64,000 bases of DNA, from positions 62,001-126,000 of the forward strand of contig JBAZYO010000001.1 of NCBI GenBank assembly GCA_041659285.1, in the 5' to 3' direction. Source of the stretch: Vicinamibacterales bacterium. Its GTDB lineage: Bacteria > Acidobacteriota > Vicinamibacteria > Vicinamibacterales > UBA2999. Below are positions 41,994 through 50,345 of the stretch, in pieces (position 1 is the first letter of the stretch; every line of letters starts with the position of its first letter). A program made the position numbers and the translations under genes. A model generated the notes under the pieces. It saw only the letters and a program-made list of their open reading frames with translations. It was not told the origin of the DNA and did no database searches.

Positions 41994-43684
41994 AACGCCC
42001 GCTACCGGACTGGCTTCCACGGTTCGTCCTCACATTCTCCGAGGGCTACACCCGCACCGCACTCACCGCCGACCTCATCGCCGGCGTCACCGTCGGCCTG
42101 GTGGCCCTGCCGCTGGCCATGGCCTTCGCCATCGCCTCGGGCCTCACCCCGCAGGCCGGCATCTACTGCGCCATCGTCACCGGCTTCCTCATCTCCGCGT
42201 TGGGCGGGTCGCGCTTCCAGATTGGCGGCCCCACGGGCGCCTTCGTCGTGGTGGTGTCGGGGATTGTCGCCAAGTACGGCGTGGACGGCCTGTTCATGTG
42301 CACGCTCATGGCGGGCGTGATCCTGGTGGTGATGGGCCTCACCGGGACCGGCACGGCGGTGAAGTACATCCCCAAGCCGGTCATCATCGGCTTCACCAAC
42401 GGCATTGCGCTCGTCATCGCCAGCACGCAGTTCAAGGACTTCCTGGGCCTGACGGTGGACGTGCCCGGCGAGTTCATCGCGCGGCTTCGCACGATCTCCG
42501 CCAACATCGCATCGGTGTCGCCCGACAGCCTGGCGCTCGGCGCCGGCACGCTGTTGCTGCTGATGCTGTGGAGCCGCTACATCAAGCGCATCCCCGCCTA
42601 CATCGTCGCGCTGTTCGTGGGCACGGGCGCGGCGGTGGTCCTGCAACTGGACGTGGCCACGGTGGGATCGCGGTTCGGCGGCATCCCGTCGGGATTGCCG
42701 GAGTTCCATATTCCGGTGTTCCGGCCCGAGTTGGTCCTGACCCTGATCTCGCCGGCGTTGACCGTGGCAATGCTCGGCGCCATCGAGTCGCTGCTGTCGG
42801 CCGTGGTCGCCGACCGCATGGGCGGCGATCGTCACAACCCGAACACCGAGTTGTTTGCCCAGGGCGTGGCCAACATCTTCTCGCCCATGTTTGGCGGACT
42901 GCCCGCAACCGGCGCGCTGGCCCGCACCGCGACCAACATCCGATCGGGCGCCAAGTCGCCCGTATCGGGCATCGTGCACGCCTTCACGCTGCTCGCGGTG
43001 CTGCTCTACGGCGCCAGTCTCGCCGCCTACGTCCCCCTGCCGGTGCTGGCCGCCATCCTGTTCGTGGTGGCGTGGAACATGGGCGAGTGGCTGGAGATCG
43101 GCGAGGTCTTCAAACAGTCGTACGCCGACATCCTGGTGTGGACGGCGACGTTTTCGCTGACCGTGCTGGCCGACCTGACGGTGGCGGTGGAAGTGGGCAT
43201 GGTGCTGGCCGCGCTGCTGTTCATTCGCCGGGTGTCGCGCACCACCACGGTGAGCCGCGTGACCGACGATTACATCGAAGCCGGGCGGGCCCACATCCTG
43301 CAGGACAAGATCATCCCGCACTACGTGGCGATCTTCCGCATCCACGGACCGTTCCTGTTCGGCGCCACCGACAAGCTGCACGAGATCGCGGAACACGCCG
43401 ACCTGCCGCCGGTGGTCGTGCTGCGGTTGCGGAACATGACCGCCGTGGATGCGACCGGGTTGAGCGCCATCGAAGAACTGGCCGAGGAGCTGCGGGCGAA
43501 GGGCCACACGCTGGTGTTGTGCGGCGCGCCGTCGCAACCGTTGGCCGCCATGCGGAAGGCGGAATTTCACGAGCGGCTGGGCGAGGAGAACATTTGCGTC
43601 AGCGTGCAGGACGCGTTGGATCGCGCCACCGCCATCGTCGAGTCGCAAAAGAAAGAGGCCGAGGCAGTCAGCCTCGGCCCCTGA
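41990..43684 (+). CDS. SulP family anion transporter with STAS domain
   Basis: A 564-residue inner-membrane protein that transports sulfate, bicarbonate or other anions. The N-terminal LTADLIAGVTVGLVALPLAMA is the SulP signature, followed by GGPTGAFVVVVSGIVAKYG and GALARTATNIRSGAKSPVSG. About 12-14 helices precede a cytoplasmic STAS domain (residues about 440-550) with the loop MTAVDATGLSAIEELAEELR. The start is fixed by the ATGA overlap with the propeller gene. The nearby family-E palindrome may act as its 3' end. Confidence 0.92.
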   Translation: MKRPLPDWLPRFVLTFSEGYTRTALTADLIAGVTVGLVALPLAMAFAIASGLTPQAGIYCAIVTGFLISALGGSRFQIGGPTGAFVVVVSGIVAKYGVDGLFMCTLMAGVILVVMGLTGTGTAVKYIPKPVIIGFTNGIALVIASTQFKDFLGLTVDVPGEFIARLRTISANIASVSPDSLALGAGTLLLLMLWSRYIKRIPAYIVALFVGTGAAVVLQLDVATVGSRFGGIPSGLPEFHIPVFRPELVLTLISPALTVAMLGAIESLLSAVVADRMGGDRHNPNTELFAQGVANIFSPMFGGLPATGALARTATNIRSGAKSPVSGIVHAFTLLAVLLYGASLAAYVPLPVLAAILFVVAWNMGEWLEIGEVFKQSYADILVWTATFSLTVLADLTVAVEVGMVLAALLFIRRVSRTTTVSRVTDDYIEAGRAHILQDKIIPHYVAIFRIHGPFLFGATDKLHEIAEHADLPPVVVLRLRNMTAVDATGLSAIEELAEELRAKGHTLVLCGAPSQPLAAMRKAEFHERLGEENICVSVQDALDRATAIVESQKKEAEAVSLGP

Positions 43685-43702
43685 TGCCGGTCCGCCTGTC
43701 TA

Positions 43703-43724
43703 TCCGGCTAAAGCCGGATGCTAC
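43703..43724. repeat. Family-E palindrome at the SulP/RidA junction
   Basis: TCCGGCTAAAGCCGGA followed by TGCTAC, the same unit as in the 26302-26420 array. The last three bases are part of the RidA-like gene's stop codon region (TAG on the minus strand at 43721-43723). Confidence 0.85.
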
Positions 43725-44887
43725 TTGGACGCGACGAACATGATCTCGACGAGGCCGTCGGCGCCGACCAGGCCGGTCTTCACCGTGGCCCGGGCCGGGA
43801 AGTCCTTCGCGATCACCGAGCGGTAGCCGGTGTTCATCGCGTTGAAGTTCGCGAGGTCGGTGAGATACACCACCGCATCGACCACGTCAGTCCAGCTGAA
43901 TCCACCCGCCGTCAGCGTGCGTTCCACGCGCGCCAGCGCTTCCTTGGTCTGCGCTTCGGCATTGCCCTTGTTGTCGGCGTTGTTGCCGAGCAGGCCCGAC
44001 AGGTAGAGGCGATTGCCGACTTTGATCGCGCTACTGAGCGTCGCGCTCGGCCGGCCGGGCGTGCCGTCGGCCGCCGGCGTGGTGATGGCCGTCTTGGCGC
44101 CGCGGACGGCGGTCATGGTGATCTCCACCTGGTACTGCGGTCCGGGCAGGCCGACGATCACGGTCGCGCGCGCGGGTGGGTCCTTGGGGAACATCGGCAC
44201 GTAGGCCTTGTTCATCTCCTGGAACTTGGTGCCGTCGGTGATGTAGACGCGGTTGGCGACGACGTGCTCGAAGCCGAAGCCGGCGGCCTTGAGGAGCTCG
44301 CCGGCGTTGGCCCTGATCGTGCCCATCTGCGTGGTCATGTCGCCCTCGACGGGCTGGTTGTCTTTGACGCCGCGCGACACGAGCCCGGCCATGAACAGGG
44401 TGTCGCGAGAGCGGATCGCGTAGCTGTAGGGATTGGCGGTGGACCAGCCGGCCGGCGTGATCACCACGCGCTCGCCGCCGGTGGGCACGGCCACCATCGA
44501 CATTTCGACCAGCGCGCCCGGCTGGACCAGGTCGGCGACCACCGTGGTGCGGGCCGGTGCGTCTTTCGGCCAGTAATGGCGCCACACTTCGGTCATGCCG
44601 GCCACGTCGGCGCCGTTCTTGACATAGACGTTGACGCTGGCCACCATCGCCAGGCTCGAGCCGGCCTTGGTCAGGGTCTGGCTGACGTTGTCGAGCACGG
44701 TCTTGGTCTGGGCCTTGATGTCGCCCTCGATGGCGAGCGTGCCGGCCACATAGATCAACCCGTCAGCCTTGGTGGCCGCGCTGAACGGCAGCTGCCCGGT
44801 TCCCGGGAACACTTGTCGCTGGCCTTGCACGGTCACCCCCAAACACAACACGGTCAGTAGGAATACGGTCGTTAAATAGCCTCGCAC
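43721..44887 (-). CDS. Secreted protein with three RidA (YjgF) domains
   Basis: A 388-residue exported protein. I chose GTG 44887, which has GAGAGG 6 nt upstream and starts the signal peptide (RGYLTTVFLLTVLCLG). Three RidA-type domains follow, each ending in a matching strand: PARTTVVADLVQPGALVEMS, PARATVIVGLPGPQYQVEIT and PARATVKTGLVGADGLVEIM. RidA proteins form trimers with active sites between subunits, so a single chain could form a pseudo-trimer. The family Arg that binds substrate appears in each (PARxTV). RidA is normally cytoplasmic; export is unusual. The TAG stop lies in a family-E repeat. Confidence 0.83.
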   Translation of the reverse strand: MRGYLTTVFLLTVLCLGVTVQGQRQVFPGTGQLPFSAATKADGLIYVAGTLAIEGDIKAQTKTVLDNVSQTLTKAGSSLAMVASVNVYVKNGADVAGMTEVWRHYWPKDAPARTTVVADLVQPGALVEMSMVAVPTGGERVVITPAGWSTANPYSYAIRSRDTLFMAGLVSRGVKDNQPVEGDMTTQMGTIRANAGELLKAAGFGFEHVVANRVYITDGTKFQEMNKAYVPMFPKDPPARATVIVGLPGPQYQVEITMTAVRGAKTAITTPAADGTPGRPSATLSSAIKVGNRLYLSGLLGNNADNKGNAEAQTKEALARVERTLTAGGFSWTDVVDAVVYLTDLANFNAMNTGYRSVIAKDFPARATVKTGLVGADGLVEIMFVASK

Positions 44888-45000
44888 GGTGCACCTCTCG
44901 CGCGACAATGTATCATCCTCTTGCTACACTGTGCACTTACCTGCGGCCCAGCTTACGAGGCCGTTAAATCATCATGCCAGCGCGTTAATCACAGCTACAG

Positions 45001-45423
45001 ATGCCCAAAGCGACGACCCTCCCGAAGATCCTCCGCAAACGTTCCAAGCTCCACGGCTACGGCGTGTTCGCGATGGAACCCATCAACAAGAACAAGCGCA
45101 TCATCGATTACGCCGGTGAGCTGATCACCAACAAGCAGAGCGAGAACCGGGAAGATCGCTACCTGAAAAAGGGCTGCATCTGGGTGTTCCGGGTCAACCG
45201 CAACTGGAGCCGCGACGCGCACGTCGGCGGCAACAACGCCCGCTTCGTTAACCACTCCTGCAAGGGCAACTGCTGGATTGACGTGGACGGCAAGACCAAG
45301 ACCATCTGGATTCGCGCCTCGAAGCCCATCGCCAAGGGCGAAGAGTTGACCTACGACTACAACACGGAAGGGGACAAGATCATCCCCTGCCTGTGCCGGC
45401 CGGGCTGCAAAACCAAGCTATGA
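45001..45423 (+). CDS. SET-domain protein-lysine methyltransferase
   Basis: A 140-residue minimal SET protein that should transfer methyl groups from S-adenosylmethionine to protein lysine. The motifs are in order: KLHGYGVFAMEPI, the NHSC motif in ARFVNHSCKGNC, ELTYDYNTE, and a Cys-rich post-SET tail (CLCRPGC). With NHSC these cysteines can form the post-SET zinc site. Bacterial SET proteins occur but have few known targets. Its stop overlaps the start of the cell-wall fusion gene (ATGA), so both are translated together; a functional link is untested. Confidence 0.88.
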   Translation: MPKATTLPKILRKRSKLHGYGVFAMEPINKNKRIIDYAGELITNKQSENREDRYLKKGCIWVFRVNRNWSRDAHVGGNNARFVNHSCKGNCWIDVDGKTKTIWIRASKPIAKGEELTYDYNTEGDKIIPCLCRPGCKTKL

Positions 45424-47804
45424 CCTGGCGGCGCGGCGCGATTGCCGTGGCCCTCGTCGCCCTGGTCGGCGCCACCCACGCGCCCGCCTTCGCCAAGGCT
45501 TCCGCCTCCGCTGAAGCTACGGCGGACAAGTCGGTGGACAGGCAGTCGCCCCGCCTCCGCGAAGACCAGCCGGCGGGCAAGCCGCCCGCCGGCGTCGCGT
45601 TTTTCGTCCGCAGCCTCGACAACCCCCGCGACCGGCGCGAAGCCCGCGCCGACATCCTCGACACGCCGGTCCTGCCCGGCTCGATCGTCAAGGCCGTGGC
45701 CCTGGTGGCGGCGCTCGAAGACGGCGTCATTCGCGCCGGCTCGAATCACCGGTGCCGCCGCACGGTCACTGCCGACGGGCAGACGTTCGTGTGCGCGCAT
45801 CCCGACCTGAAGCGGCCGCTGTCTCCCGCGGAAGCGCTCGCCTATTCGTGCAACGACTTTTTCGTGTCGCTGGCGCCGCGGCTGTCACGCGACAGCCTGA
45901 ACAAGGCGAGGCTGGCCGCCGGCCTGCCACCGATTGCGAGGGGCACGCCGATGGCGCCGGCGCTGGTCGGCCTGGCCGGCCCGCGCACCAGCCCGCGCGC
46001 GCTGATCGACGTGATGGCGCGATTGGCCGGCGCCGGCACTGACAAGCCGGTGCCGATGCGGGCGGAGACGCGCTCCGTGTTGCTCGAAGGGCTGCGCGGC
46101 GCCGCCGAGTACGGCACGGCGTCATCGCTGAAAGGCGCCGGCATTTCCGCGCTCGCCAAGACCGGCACCATCCTGATGCCGAGCGGCGCCGCGCTGGGCC
46201 TCGTGGTGGCGCTGACGCCGGCAGACCGCCCCACGCGCGGTATCGTGGTCGCGGCGCCTGGCGGCGCCGGCGTCGATGCCGCCGCAATCGCGTCGGATGT
46301 GCTCACCCAGCGCACCGCAGCATCCGCCTCCGCTCGCGTTCAATCAGGCGAGCTTCGGCGCGACCTCGCCGTAGCGGCCTCCGGCCGCGAAGGCGGGCCC
46401 CTGGCACCGATCAGGTTGGGCCGCACATTGGCCAGCGGCCGAACCCGCGTGGAGACCGTTCCCGTGGATGACTACATCGCCCAGGTGCTCGCGGGCGAAG
46501 GTCAGCCGCGCGCCGGTGATGCCGCGCAGCAGGCCCTGGCGATTACCGCGCGGACGTTCGCCATGGCGAATCGCAATCGCCATCGCCGAGAGGGCTTTGA
46601 CCTGTGCGACACCACGCACTGCCAGGTCGTGCGGCCGGCCACCGCGACGACCCGCCGTGCCGCCGTGTCCACGTCAGGGCGGATGCTCCTCAACCAGGGC
46701 CTGCCGGCGTTCGTCTTCTACTCGGCGTGGTGCGGCGGGCGCTCGGAGCTGGCGTCGGCGGTGTGGCCCGGCGCGGTGGACTACCCGTACGAGCCGTCCG
46801 TGCATGACGACGCGTGCGAGGGCGAGCCCGGGTGGGCGAGCGACGTGCGGGTGGGCGACATCGAACGTGCGCTGCGGGTGGCGGGGCTGCGGGGCGATCG
46901 CCTGCGCGACATTCGCGTGCTGGCGCGCAACACGTCGAACCGGGTGTCGCGGGTCCGCGTCGAGGGCTTCACGCCGCCGGAGATGAGCGGCCACGAGTTC
47001 CGGATGGCGGTGGGCCGCGTCGCCGGCTGGCAGTCGATCAAGAGCACGGCCTTCGACATCAAGCGCACCGGCAGCGGCTATCACTTTCGCGGCCAGGGCT
47101 TCGGCCACGGCGTCGGCCTGTGCGTGATTGGCGCCGGCAACCGCGCCGCGAGAGGCGCGACGGCCGACGAGATTCTCCGATTCTATTTCCCGGGCTTGAC
47201 CGTCGGCGCCGGCTCCGATCGGACCCTGACCACCGCGGCGGCACCCGCCGCCGCGGCCTCCGGCCGCGAAGGCGGACGGGCCTCGACCGACATCGCCCTT
47301 GCGCTGCCCGGCTCCGAGGAGGCCGATCGCAACACCGTGCTCGCGCTGATCCGCGAGAGCCGTGACGACGTCGCCCGTGCGACCGGCGCGATTCCGCCGG
47401 CGCGCTTGCGCGTGACCGTGCATCCGTCCGTAGACAGCTTCGGGCGCGCCACCGGCCAGCCGTGGTGGGTCTCCGGTGCGACCGACGGATCGTCGATCGA
47501 CGTGCTGCCGCTGACGGTGCTCAGGCAGCAGGGGCAACTCGAGCGCACGCTGCGCCACGAGGTGGCGCACGCGCTGCTCGACGGCGCGCTGTCGAAACGG
47601 CCGATGTGGGTGAGGGAAGGGGCGGCGGCGTACTTCGCGAGCCCATCGGCATCGCGCGCAGCCGGGTCGCGCGTCACGTGCCCCAGCGACGCGGAATTGC
47701 TGCGGCCGATCTCAGCCGGCGCCCAACGTGACGCCTACGCGAGGGCCGAGACCTGCTTCGCCCGCGCGATTGCGGACGGCAAACGTTGGGACCAGGTGCG
47801 CTGA
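45420..47804 (+). CDS. Transpeptidase-SpoIID-metallopeptidase fusion
   Basis: A 794-residue exported protein with three domains. After the signal peptide comes a penicillin-binding transpeptidase-like domain with Ser-88/Lys-91 (PGSIVK), Ser-143-x-Asn-145 (YSCNDFF) and KTG at 247. Residues about 335-600 are a SpoIID/LytB domain (AITARTFAMANRNRHR, YSAWCGGRSE, GQGFGHGVGLC), related to peptidoglycan lytic transglycosylases. Residues about 625-794 carry a gluzincin-like site, His-713-Glu-714-x-x-His-717 with Glu-733. Family-B repeats lie after the signal peptide and at both domain junctions. It would build, cut and process wall or protein in the periplasm. This domain order is unfamiliar to me. 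Confidence 0.85.
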   Translation: MTWRRGAIAVALVALVGATHAPAFAKASASAEATADKSVDRQSPRLREDQPAGKPPAGVAFFVRSLDNPRDRREARADILDTPVLPGSIVKAVALVAALEDGVIRAGSNHRCRRTVTADGQTFVCAHPDLKRPLSPAEALAYSCNDFFVSLAPRLSRDSLNKARLAAGLPPIARGTPMAPALVGLAGPRTSPRALIDVMARLAGAGTDKPVPMRAETRSVLLEGLRGAAEYGTASSLKGAGISALAKTGTILMPSGAALGLVVALTPADRPTRGIVVAAPGGAGVDAAAIASDVLTQRTAASASARVQSGELRRDLAVAASGREGGPLAPIRLGRTLASGRTRVETVPVDDYIAQVLAGEGQPRAGDAAQQALAITARTFAMANRNRHRREGFDLCDTTHCQVVRPATATTRRAAVSTSGRMLLNQGLPAFVFYSAWCGGRSELASAVWPGAVDYPYEPSVHDDACEGEPGWASDVRVGDIERALRVAGLRGDRLRDIRVLARNTSNRVSRVRVEGFTPPEMSGHEFRMAVGRVAGWQSIKSTAFDIKRTGSGYHFRGQGFGHGVGLCVIGAGNRAARGATADEILRFYFPGLTVGAGSDRTLTTAAAPAAAASGREGGRASTDIALALPGSEEADRNTVLALIRESRDDVARATGAIPPARLRVTVHPSVDSFGRATGQPWWVSGATDGSSIDVLPLTVLRQQGQLERTLRHEVAHALLDGALSKRPMWVREGAAAYFASPSASRAAGSRVTCPSDAELLRPISAGAQRDAYARAETCFARAIADGKRWDQVR
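45485..45530 (+). repeat. Family-B fragment after the signal peptide of the fusion gene
   Basis: GCCTTCGCCAAGGCTTCCGC followed by CTCCGCTGAAGCTACGGCGG encodes AFAKASASAEATADK. It shares the CTTCCGCCTCCGCT core with the other copies but has a different right half. Confidence 0.65.
46320..46397 (+). repeat. Family-B element at the transpeptidase/SpoIID junction
   Basis: Full-length 78-bp copy, eight mismatches from the imuB copy. It encodes SASARVQSGELRRD and AASGREGG between VLTQRTA and PLAPIRLG. Confidence 0.88.
47250..47277 (+). repeat. Family-B right-end fragment at the SpoIID/peptidase junction
   Basis: GCGGCCTCCGGCCGCGAAGG is identical to the right end of the full copies. It encodes AASGREGG. 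Confidence 0.8.
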
Positions 47805-47853
47805 CCGCGCACCCAGATGCCGCAGTGTTGGCGAACTCGAGCGCCTCACCAGG

Positions 47854-48255
47854 TCAATCGGCGACGACGAGCGCCACCCGGTTGGCGACCCTGGGCGCGC
47901 GTGCCAGCCGGCTATCGCACGTCAACACCACGGTGTCGAGCACCTCGGCCAGCGCCACGTAGACCGCGTCGTATGCACTCAGGTTCTGTCGGAGTTCCCA
48001 CACCCGTTCGAGCAGCGGTTCGTGCGCATGGCGCTGCAGATCCAGGGCCCGCAAGTCTTCGATGGCGGTCGATGCCTCCGAGGCCTTCAGCTCACCCGTG
48101 CCGGCCAATCGTCGAAGCACCTGTGCGACCTCGATGTCCGCGAGGTGAGGCACATGCACGCCGAGGCCAGGGTCGGCAATCCGCCTGGCGACGGCCTGTC
48201 CAGAACGGGTATTGAGGAGCAGTTCTACCAACGCGGAGGCATCGAGCACGATCAC
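47854..48255 (-). CDS. vapC: VapC-type PIN-domain toxin
   Basis: A 133-residue PIN-domain ribonuclease, toxin half of a type II pair. The acidic residues that bind metal are in place: Asp-5 (MIVLDASALVE), Glu in LADIEVAQVLRR, Asp in LSAYDAVYVALAE, and Asp in VLTCDSRLA. Its start overlaps the antitoxin stop (ATGA). Confidence 0.92.
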   Translation of the reverse strand: MIVLDASALVELLLNTRSGQAVARRIADPGLGVHVPHLADIEVAQVLRRLAGTGELKASEASTAIEDLRALDLQRHAHEPLLERVWELRQNLSAYDAVYVALAEVLDTVVLTCDSRLARAPRVANRVALVVAD

Positions 48256-48485
48256 CGCCCGTCGCGCTCCTCACGAATGATCTCCGCGGCGCTGATCCTG
48301 AGCTTGCGGACCGGGCGGGCGCGGAGCCGCTCGATCACTTCGAGGCGCGTGGGCCGATCCAGCGCTTTGCCCACTTCACGGAGGATGTAATCAGACATCG
48401 ACATGCCCTCCATCGCCGCCCGGGCCTTGAGCCGGCGATGAAATACCGAGGGCACGTTACGGATCTGGACCATCGTGCGTGACAT
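48252..48485 (-). CDS. vapB: VapB/FitA-like ribbon-helix-helix antitoxin
   Basis: A 77-residue protein. The N-terminal strand MVQIRNVPSVFHRRLKARA and helix EGMSMSDYILREVGKAL form a ribbon-helix-helix DNA-binding domain of the FitA type. The C-terminal tail (ISAAEIIREERDGR) should wrap around the toxin. It is the first gene of the pair and probably represses its own promoter. Confidence 0.88.
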   Translation of the reverse strand: MSRTMVQIRNVPSVFHRRLKARAAMEGMSMSDYILREVGKALDRPTRLEVIERLRARPVRKLRISAAEIIREERDGR

Positions 48486-48491
48486 GTGACA

Positions 48492-48520
48492 ACGATATGT
48501 TCATCGCTTTATCATGTCAA
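48492..48520 (-). promoter_or_regulatory. vapBC promoter
   Basis: On the minus strand TTGACA (48520-48515) and TATCGT (48497-48492) are 17 bp apart, and the -10 box ends 6 nt before the vapB ATG, so the message is probably leaderless. AACATATCGTT over the -10 box is an imperfect palindrome that could be the VapB operator. Confidence 0.65.
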
Positions 48521-48525
48521 CGGAG

Positions 48526-49650
48526 CTAGCGCAGCAGGCCTTCCAGTTCTTCGGGATGTCCCGAGCGGACCATGGCGTCGGCGCGCGTGATGGCGCCGGC
48601 CCTAACGAGACGCGCCAGCGATTCCTCGCGCGTCATCGACCCCGCCTTCCGGGTCATGGTGATCTCCTGATGCAGGTGCTGCAGCGCGTCCTTGCGGATG
48701 TGTTGGCGGGCGCCGTAGCTGACCATCAGCAGCTCCACCGCGGGGATGCGTCCGCCCGCGGTGCGCGGAATCAGCGTCTGGATCAACACCGCCGACAGCG
48801 CCAGCGACAACTCCTGGCGAATCGTGTTCTGGCGTTCGTTCGGGAACGAGTCGCAGATGCGGCCGATCGACGCCGCGACGTCGGTGGTGTGCAGGCTGCT
48901 GAACACCAGGTGGCCGGTTTCGGCGGCGCTGAGCGCAATCCGCATGGATTCGTGATCGCGCATCTCACCAATCACCAGGATGTCCGGCGCCTGGCGCACG
49001 GCCGCGCGCAGGGCGGTGGGAAAGTCCGGTGCATCGACGCCGACCTCGACCTGCTCAACCAGGCCCGCCTGATGCGCATGCTCGTACTCAATCGGGTCTT
49101 CGACCGTGATGATGTGCCTGGCCTCGCGCCGGTTGATGGCGTCCACCAACGCGGCCATCGTAGTGGTCTTGCCGGAGCCGGTGGCGCCGCCGATCAGCAC
49201 CAAGCCGCGGCCGAGCCGCGAGAGCTGCTCGACCTCCGGTGGCAGGTTGAGCTCCGACAGTGACGGCACGCGCGACGGCAGCACGCGAATGGCGGCGGCG
49301 GGCCGGCCCCGCTCGTGATGCAGGTTGACGCGGAACCGTCCGAGCGACGGCAACCGAAGCGAGGCGTCGGCGATGCCGGTGTCGCGGAATTGCCTGGCGG
49401 CATGTGGCGGCAGCAGCGGCGTGATGGCGCCGGCGATGTCGTCGCCGTCGAGCATCACGTCGGCGACCGGCGACAGGAATCCGTCAACGCGGACGGACGG
49501 GGCACTGCCGGCCACGAGCAGGAGGTCGCTGCCTTTGCGCCGGACGACCTCGGCCAGCCAGTCTTCGACCCGGCTCGAGCTTTCGAGCAACGGGGCGGTT
49601 GCCGAGGCCGAGGCGTTCAGCTCGCCGATGAGGGCGTCGAGGTCGTCCAT
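48526..49650 (-). CDS. PilT-like secretion/retraction ATPase
   Basis: A 374-residue hexameric ATPase of the type II secretion/type IV pilus group, closest in layout to PilT. The N-terminal PAS-like part (WLAEVVRRKGSDLLLVAGS) precedes Walker A GGATGSGKTTTMAALV, the Asp box ITVEDPIEYEH, Walker B ILVIGEMRDHES and the His box GHLVFSSLHTTD. ATG 49650 overlaps the preceding gene by 34 bp. No pilin or pilus assembly gene lies in the window; it follows an alpha-2-macroglobulin operon. It may be a stray pilT paralogue. Confidence 0.87.
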   Translation of the reverse strand: MDDLDALIGELNASASATAPLLESSSRVEDWLAEVVRRKGSDLLLVAGSAPSVRVDGFLSPVADVMLDGDDIAGAITPLLPPHAARQFRDTGIADASLRLPSLGRFRVNLHHERGRPAAAIRVLPSRVPSLSELNLPPEVEQLSRLGRGLVLIGGATGSGKTTTMAALVDAINRREARHIITVEDPIEYEHAHQAGLVEQVEVGVDAPDFPTALRAAVRQAPDILVIGEMRDHESMRIALSAAETGHLVFSSLHTTDVAASIGRICDSFPNERQNTIRQELSLALSAVLIQTLIPRTAGGRIPAVELLMVSYGARQHIRKDALQHLHQEITMTRKAGSMTREESLARLVRAGAITRADAMVRSGHPEELEGLLR

Positions 49651-50345
49651 GTGGCTTGCCGGATGATAAGCGCGACGCCGATCGCCATCAACAACGCGGT
49701 GACCGACAGTTTCGCGGCGATGAACATCAACTCGACCGACGTCGCCGGCAACCCCTGCGGCCGCCATGGGGCCAGGTAGATCCACGGCGCCGCCACGAAC
49801 AGTGCGAACCAGAGCGTCGCCAACGCGAGGCGGAGCGGCGACACCGCGTGCTTCAACCAGGTCGCACGCGCGAGGCTGGGCCAGCCGGCCAGCGTAATGG
49901 CGGCCATCAGCGAGAGCGCCAGCATCGGCGCGGCCACGCCTTTCATCCAGATTGCGGCCCAGTCAATCGCCCGGAACAGGCCGGACAGATCGCTCCATCC
50001 GAACCGGGCGATGAACCATGCGTTGATCTGACCGCTGTAGAGCGTCACCCGGTCGGTGACGCTCCCGACCAGCCACCACACCGCGGCGAACACCAGCACC
50101 GCCGGCACGATCGCGGCAGCACCGGTGATGGCGGACCGCAGCACCGGCACCGACAGGCCGCGCGCCCATCCCTGGATGGCGCCGTTGACGGTCACCGCCA
50201 GCAGGAAGAACGCGACGGCCAACAGCAGCGCCGAGACCGCGAGGCTGCCGACAGTGGATTCCGGCGTGATCAGGAACGTCCAGTAGGCGCCGCCGGTCAG
50301 GGCGGCGCCGGCCAGGATCCAGAGCGTGATGGCCGCGAGCTTCAT
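49617..50345 (-). CDS. Polytopic membrane protein in the alpha-2-macroglobulin operon
   Basis: A 242-residue protein with five or six hydrophobic helices (LAAITLWILAGAALTGGAYW, VSALLLAVAFFLLAVTVNG, GAAAIVPAVLVFAAVWWLVG, APMLALSLMAAITLAGW, LALATLWFALFVAAPWIYLA, LSVTALLMAIGVALII). No family is recognised. It overlaps the macroglobulin stop (ATGA) and runs 34 bp into the PilT-like gene, so it is translated with both. It could anchor or position the macroglobulin complex. Confidence 0.7.
   Translation of the reverse strand: MKLAAITLWILAGAALTGGAYWTFLITPESTVGSLAVSALLLAVAFFLLAVTVNGAIQGWARGLSVPVLRSAITGAAAIVPAVLVFAAVWWLVGSVTDRVTLYSGQINAWFIARFGWSDLSGLFRAIDWAAIWMKGVAAPMLALSLMAAITLAGWPSLARATWLKHAVSPLRLALATLWFALFVAAPWIYLAPWRPQGLPATSVELMFIAAKLSVTALLMAIGVALIIRQATWTTSTPSSAS

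Noticed and set aside
41642..43684. 680-codon frame for the SulP transporter
   Set aside because: The first 116 codons overlap the propeller gene in another frame. ATG 41990 with ATGA coupling fits the family N-terminus.
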